This document shows positions 60,504 to 64,000 of a stretch of DNA of 64,000 nt, piece by piece (positions within the stretch are counted from its first letter, which is position 1; each line of letters starts with the position of its first letter). The position numbers and the translations under genes were made by a program. The notes beneath the pieces are model-generated. The model did no database searches. It was not told the origin of the DNA and saw nothing but the letters and a program-made list of their open reading frames with translations. Source of the DNA: Pseudomonas sp. Au-Pse12 (GTDB taxonomy: Bacteria > Pseudomonadota > Gammaproteobacteria > Pseudomonadales > Pseudomonadaceae); the NCBI RefSeq assembly GCF_021341665.1, contig NZ_JAJTTH010000006.1, positions 434,001 through 498,000 of the forward strand, read 5' to 3'.

Positions 60504-61781
60504 TCAGAGCTCAGCGAAGCACTCTTCCATGATGGCCAGGCCTTTATCCAGCTGCTCGTCTGGCGAGGTCAGCGGCACCAGCACCCGCAGGACGTTGCCG
60601 TAGGTGCCGCAGGACAGCAGGATCAGCCCTTTGTCACGGGCCTTGGCCACGACCTGGGCCACGGCAGCGGCGTTCGGCTTGTGGCTGTCGCCGTTTTCGA
60701 ACAGTTCCACCGCGATCATCGCGCCCAGGGCACGCACTTCACCGATCACCGGGTACTTGGCCTGGATGGCCTTGAGGCCGGTCACCAGGCGCTCGCCCAC
60801 TGCCTTGCAGCGATCCAGCAGGTGCTCTTCTTCGAACACTTCCATCACCGCCAGAGCGGCGGCACAGGCGATCGGGCTACCGGCGTAGGTGCCGCCCAGT
60901 CCGCCAGGAGCGATGGCGTCCATGTATTCGGCCTTGCCGCAGACACCGGCCAGCGGGAAGCCGCCAGCGATGGATTTGGCGAAGGTGGTCAGGTCGGCGG
61001 CAACGCCCATCTGCTCCATGGCGAAGAAGGTGCCGGTACGGCCAGCGCCAGTCTGCACTTCGTCAGCGATCAGCAGGATGCCGTGCTGGTCGCACAGGGC
61101 ACGCAGGCGCTTCATGAACTCTTTAGGCGCGACGTAGAAACCGCCTTCGCCCTGCACCGGCTCGATGATGATCGCGGCGATGTCACGGGGCTCGGCGTCG
61201 TTCTTGAAGATACGCTCGATGCTGGCGATGGAGTCGTCGATACTCACGCCATGCAGTTCGTTCGGGTACAGCGCGCGGAAGATGCCGCCTGGCATCAGGC
61301 CCATGCCGGCCGAGTAAGGCACGACCTTGCCGGTCAGGCCCAGGGTCATCATGGTGCGGCCGTGGTAGGCGCCGGTGAAGGCGATCACGCCGGCGCGGCC
61401 AGTGGCGGCACGGGCGATCTTCACGGCGTTTTCCACGGCTTCGGAACCGGTGGTCACCAGCAGGGTTTTCTTGGCGAAGTCACCTGGAACCTTGGCGTTG
61501 ATCTTCTCGCACAGTTCCACATAGGGCTCGTAAGCCAGCACCTGGAAGCAGGTGTGGGTCAGCTTGTTTAGTTGCTCGGTCACCGCAGCGATGACTTTCG
61601 GGTGCACGTGACCGGTGTTCAGTACCGCGATACCGCCGGCGAAGTCGATGAACTCGCGGCCCTCAACGTCGGTGACGGTGGCGTTCTTCGCGCTGTCGGC
61701 GAAGATCGGGTGAATCTGGCCAACACCGCGCGGTACAGCGGCTTCACGGCGTTTCATCAGGGATGCGTTGGTCTTGCTCAT
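60504..61781 (-). CDS. gabT: 4-aminobutyrate aminotransferase GabT
   Basis: 425 aa PLP class-III transaminase. MSKTNASLMKRREAAVPRG start with GAGGA upstream. Key parts: TGSEAVENAVKIARAATGR, AFTGAYHGRTMMTLGLTG, IADEVQTGAGRTGTFFA and the PLP-binding Lys in TTFAKSIAGGFPL. Converts GABA and 2-oxoglutarate to succinic semialdehyde and glutamate. Follows gabD by 178 bp. Confidence 0.95.
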   Translation of the reverse strand: MSKTNASLMKRREAAVPRGVGQIHPIFADSAKNATVTDVEGREFIDFAGGIAVLNTGHVHPKVIAAVTEQLNKLTHTCFQVLAYEPYVELCEKINAKVPGDFAKKTLLVTTGSEAVENAVKIARAATGRAGVIAFTGAYHGRTMMTLGLTGKVVPYSAGMGLMPGGIFRALYPNELHGVSIDDSIASIERIFKNDAEPRDIAAIIIEPVQGEGGFYVAPKEFMKRLRALCDQHGILLIADEVQTGAGRTGTFFAMEQMGVAADLTTFAKSIAGGFPLAGVCGKAEYMDAIAPGGLGGTYAGSPIACAAALAVMEVFEEEHLLDRCKAVGERLVTGLKAIQAKYPVIGEVRALGAMIAVELFENGDSHKPNAAAVAQVVAKARDKGLILLSCGTYGNVLRVLVPLTSPDEQLDKGLAIMEECFAEL

Positions 61782-61959
61782 AAAATCCTCATTCACCGCT
61801 GCAACAGCGGTGTGATTCAAGGGTTGCGGGGCGGGGATGAGGCTGCGACAGCATGCGTTGATCGACTGTCGGAACCTTCCCGGGCCACCTTGAAAAGTGC
61901 GTTTTTTTAAGCGGCGCCGGGGGACAGCGCTCTCGTGCCCCCCGGCGCTTGAAACCGGA

Positions 61960-63402
61960 TCAGATACCCAGGCAGAGGTATTTGATTTCCAGGTAATCCT
62001 CGATCCCGTACTTGGAGCCCTCACGGCCCAGGCCCGAGGCCTTGATGCCGCCGAACGGCGCCACTTCGTTGGAGATCAGGCCGGTGTTGACGCCGACCAT
62101 GCCGTATTCCAAGGCCTCGGCCACACGGAACACGCGACCCAGGTCGCGGGCATAGAAGTACGAGGCCAGGCCGAACTCGGTGTCGTTGGACATGGCGATG
62201 ACTTCGGCTTCGTCTTTGAAGCGGAACAGCGGCGCCAATGGACCGAAGGTCTCTTCCTTGGCCACCGCGGCATTTTTCGGCACGTTGGTCAGGATGGTCG
62301 GTTCGAAGAAGTTGCCTTCCATCGACTTGCCGCCCGCCAGCAGGGTCGCGCCTTTGCTCAGGGCATCGTTGATGTGCTCCTGGACCTTGGCCACGGCCTT
62401 CTCGTCGATCAGCGGGCCAGTGGTGGTGCCTTCTTCCAGACCGTTGCCGATCTTCAGCTTGGCCACGGCCACTTTCAGCTTCTCGGCGAAGGCGTCGTAC
62501 ACCGAATCCTGGATGTACAGGCGGTTGGCGCAGACGCAGGTCTGACCGTTGTTGCGGTACTTGGAGATGATCGCGCCTTCGACGGCCTTATCCAGGTCGG
62601 CGTCGTCGAACACGATGAACGGCGCGTTGCCGCCCAGCTCCAGGGAGACTTTCTTGATGTCCTTGGCGCATTCGGCCATCAGCTGGCGACCGATTTCGGT
62701 GGAGCCGGTGAACGACAGCTTGCGCACGATCGGGTTGCTGGTCAGCTCGCCGCCAATGTCGCCGGCGCTGCCGGTCACCACGCTCAGCACGCCTTTCGGG
62801 ATCCCGGCGCGGTGCGCCAGTTCCACCAGGGCCAGGGCCGAGAATGGGGTTTGCGAGGCTGGCTTGATGACCATGGTGCAACCGGCGGCCAGGGCCGGGC
62901 CGGCTTTACGGGTGATCATCGCCGCCGGGAAGTTCCACGGGGTGATGGCCGCGGTCACACCGATCGGCTGCTTGATCACGATCAGGCGCTTGTCTGGCTG
63001 GTGGCCGGGGATCACGTCGCCGTAGATGCGCTTGGCTTCTTCGGCGAACCATTCGATGAAGGAGGCGGCGTAGGCGATTTCGCCCTTGGCTTCGGCCAGC
63101 GGCTTGCCCTGTTCCAGGGTCATCAGGCGACCCAGGTCGTCCTGGTTTTCGATCAGCAGTTCATACCAGCGGCGCAGCTTGGTCGCGCGCTCCTTGGCGG
63201 TCAGGGCACGCCAGGCCGGCAGGGCCTTGTCGGCGGCTTCGATGGCGCGGCGGGTTTCGGCGGCGCCCATCTTTGGCACGGTACCGAGGATTTCACCGGT
63301 AGCGGGGTTGTTGACCTTGATCGTCTGGCCGTTGTCCGCGTCGACCCAAGCCCCATCGATGAAGGCTTGTTGGCGGAACAACTGGGCGTCTTTGAGCTGC
63401 AT
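61960..63402 (-). CDS. gabD: NADP-dependent succinate-semialdehyde dehydrogenase GabD
   Basis: 480 aa aldehyde dehydrogenase, MQLKDAQLFRQQAFIDGAWV. Active-site Glu in LELGGNAPFIVF and Cys in NGQTCVCANRLY, and the cofactor segment PWNFPAAMITRKAGPAL. Oxidises succinic semialdehyde to succinate, the second step of GABA use. The 63402 ATG gives the usual length. First gene of the operon. Confidence 0.95.
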   Translation of the reverse strand: MQLKDAQLFRQQAFIDGAWVDADNGQTIKVNNPATGEILGTVPKMGAAETRRAIEAADKALPAWRALTAKERATKLRRWYELLIENQDDLGRLMTLEQGKPLAEAKGEIAYAASFIEWFAEEAKRIYGDVIPGHQPDKRLIVIKQPIGVTAAITPWNFPAAMITRKAGPALAAGCTMVIKPASQTPFSALALVELAHRAGIPKGVLSVVTGSAGDIGGELTSNPIVRKLSFTGSTEIGRQLMAECAKDIKKVSLELGGNAPFIVFDDADLDKAVEGAIISKYRNNGQTCVCANRLYIQDSVYDAFAEKLKVAVAKLKIGNGLEEGTTTGPLIDEKAVAKVQEHINDALSKGATLLAGGKSMEGNFFEPTILTNVPKNAAVAKEETFGPLAPLFRFKDEAEVIAMSNDTEFGLASYFYARDLGRVFRVAEALEYGMVGVNTGLISNEVAPFGGIKASGLGREGSKYGIEDYLEIKYLCLGI

Positions 63403-63571
63403 GTCGGCTTCCTTAACAGCACCGCGCATACGCGGGGCGAATTGTGATTGTAGAAAGGCGCCAGGTCAGGAGGAGAGCGCCGGGGGCGCTGTCACCAGCC
63501 CGTGGCCAGGCTGCCGTCAGGAAAATCGTTCACTGGGTAAACGCACGAAAAAGTCGCACACAAGAATAGAC

Positions 63572-63614
63572 GTGCGTTTGCGCACCCAGGCAAGAGCGTT
63601 TGAAATCTCAAACG
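63572..63614. promoter_or_regulatory. Two dyads upstream of gabD
   Basis: GTGCG-TTTG-CGCAC (63572-63585) and CGTTTGA-AATC-TCAAACG (63597-63614) in the 63403-63780 spacer, about 170-212 bp upstream of the gabD ATG. Candidate sites for a regulator of GABA use. No gene was seen in the spacer. Confidence 0.5.
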
Positions 63615-63725
63615 AATCCTAGGGTCAACGGGGGTAAAGGACAATAGGCTGTTCGAAAAAAAGAACGTAAAGGCGCCTAGCGGTAAAAAATCCGCTTCAA
63701 CCTCCCATGCCGCCGGGCAAAAGAC

Positions 63726-63759
63726 AACGCCCCCGTGGCCTGCAGGCCGCGGGGGCGTT
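63726..63759. terminator. GC-rich palindrome, probable terminator of RebB-like gene
   Basis: A 34-bp almost perfect palindrome (arms AACGCCCCCG and CGGGGGCGTT around GGCC-TGCA-GGCC-type core), 22 bp after the stop of the minus-strand gene; poor T run. Confidence 0.65.
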
Positions 63760-63780
63760 GGCGTGACGCCTGGAGAAGGG

Positions 63781-64000
63781 TCAGCTGCTGAACGACTTGA
63801 GCACCGTCAGCAGGCTGGTGAGGTTGTCGGCCACACCGCCCTGGGCGACTTTCTCGGTGGCCGACGCACCGGCGGTGGTATCGACGCTGTAGATCTGCAT
63901 CACGCCCTGGTTGGTCGCGGCCTGGGCCAGGGTGTTTTGCTGCTGCTGCGCCGACACCGAGTTCTGGAACAGGATGGCCACGGACTGGCCCATGGACTGG
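63781..64000 (-). CDS. RebB-family R-body protein, partial (5' part beyond right edge)
   Basis: 73 codons visible. MGQSVAILFQNSVSAQQQQ, then NTLAQAATNQGVMQIYSVD, matches the C-terminal core of RebB/'killing trait' proteins, which assemble into R-bodies (coiled protein ribbons). No stop codon is seen at the right edge before residue M at 63993 (preceding codons Q-S), so the gene starts further right. Low-complexity Gln/Ala content is normal for the family. Other reb genes would be expected beyond 64000. Confidence 0.75.
   Translation of the reverse strand, partial: QSMGQSVAILFQNSVSAQQQQNTLAQAATNQGVMQIYSVDTTAGASATEKVAQGGVADNLTSLLTVLKSFSS

Noticed and set aside
61897..63447. 516-codon plus-strand frame opposite gabD
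   Set aside because: Antisense shadow of an unambiguous aldehyde dehydrogenase.

Overview
The window is 64 kb of high-GC, densely packed bacterial chromosome from a fluorescent-group Pseudomonas. The P. chlororaphis/P. protegens side of the group is my guess, not proven. The evidence is gene content with blocks that match P. aeruginosa loci I know: triABC, atsA/atsBCR/atsK, tonB-exbB-exbD, cysAWT-sbp-oscA, the PA0285 c-di-GMP gene, desA and gabDT. The spacers carry Pseudomonas-type REP elements. I found no tRNA, rRNA, CRISPR array, transposase or integrase.

Layout. 1-4.7 kb: triABC-like RND efflux operon, with the pump gene cut by the left edge. 4.9-6.1 kb: stand-alone SMC-like ATPase. 6.3-12.4 kb: a four-gene polar amino-acid ABC importer, an orphan MetQ-like binding protein, an unusual sigma54 activator without a visible DNA-binding domain, and a small serine hydrolase. 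12.6-14.6 kb: tonB-exbB-exbD. 15.0-18.9 kb: a small avidin-like protein, a LysR regulator, an ankyrin protein, a nucleoside deaminase and a CynX-type transporter. 18.9-24.9 kb: an accessory patch with small orphan and immunity-like genes, a hipBA module bracketed by 79-bp direct repeats, a DUF2975/YozG pair and a SUKH-like protein.

24.9-41.1 kb is a large sulfate-ester scavenging region: arylsulfotransferase, TonB receptor, two paralogous LysR regulators, a PMH-type sulfatase, the dioxygenase AtsK, the AtsRBC importer and arylsulfatase AtsA. Within it, at 29.9-31.5 kb, sits a lower-GC two-gene cassette. It encodes an SMC/RecF-like ATPase and a small protein with a PD-(D/E)XK-like nuclease signature. 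This is the best candidate for an undescribed system in the window, probably anti-phage or DNA-damage related.

41.1-50 kb: a secreted hypothetical protein, a desaturase with a divergent AraC regulator, a second hipBA with a large palindromic operator, an HprRS-like two-component system divergent from glcG-like and hiuH-like genes, a Crp/Fnr regulator and an Mpo1-like membrane protein. 50-54.3 kb: sulfate uptake (cysA, cysW, cysT, sbp, oscA). 54.6-60.4 kb: a GGDEF-EAL protein, the DesA acyl-lipid desaturase, a PAS-GGDEF cyclase and a receiver-HDOD protein. 60.5-63.4 kb: gabT and gabD. The right edge cuts the 3' part of a RebB-family R-body gene.

Much of the window concerns sulfur acquisition when sulfate is scarce: sulfate uptake, sulfate-ester hydrolysis and import, an orphan MetQ and perhaps the amino-acid importer. 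Several promoters share short AT-rich elements (CGTTAAGG-like, and a 26-bp ATGCAT-containing element) that could be the operators of this response.
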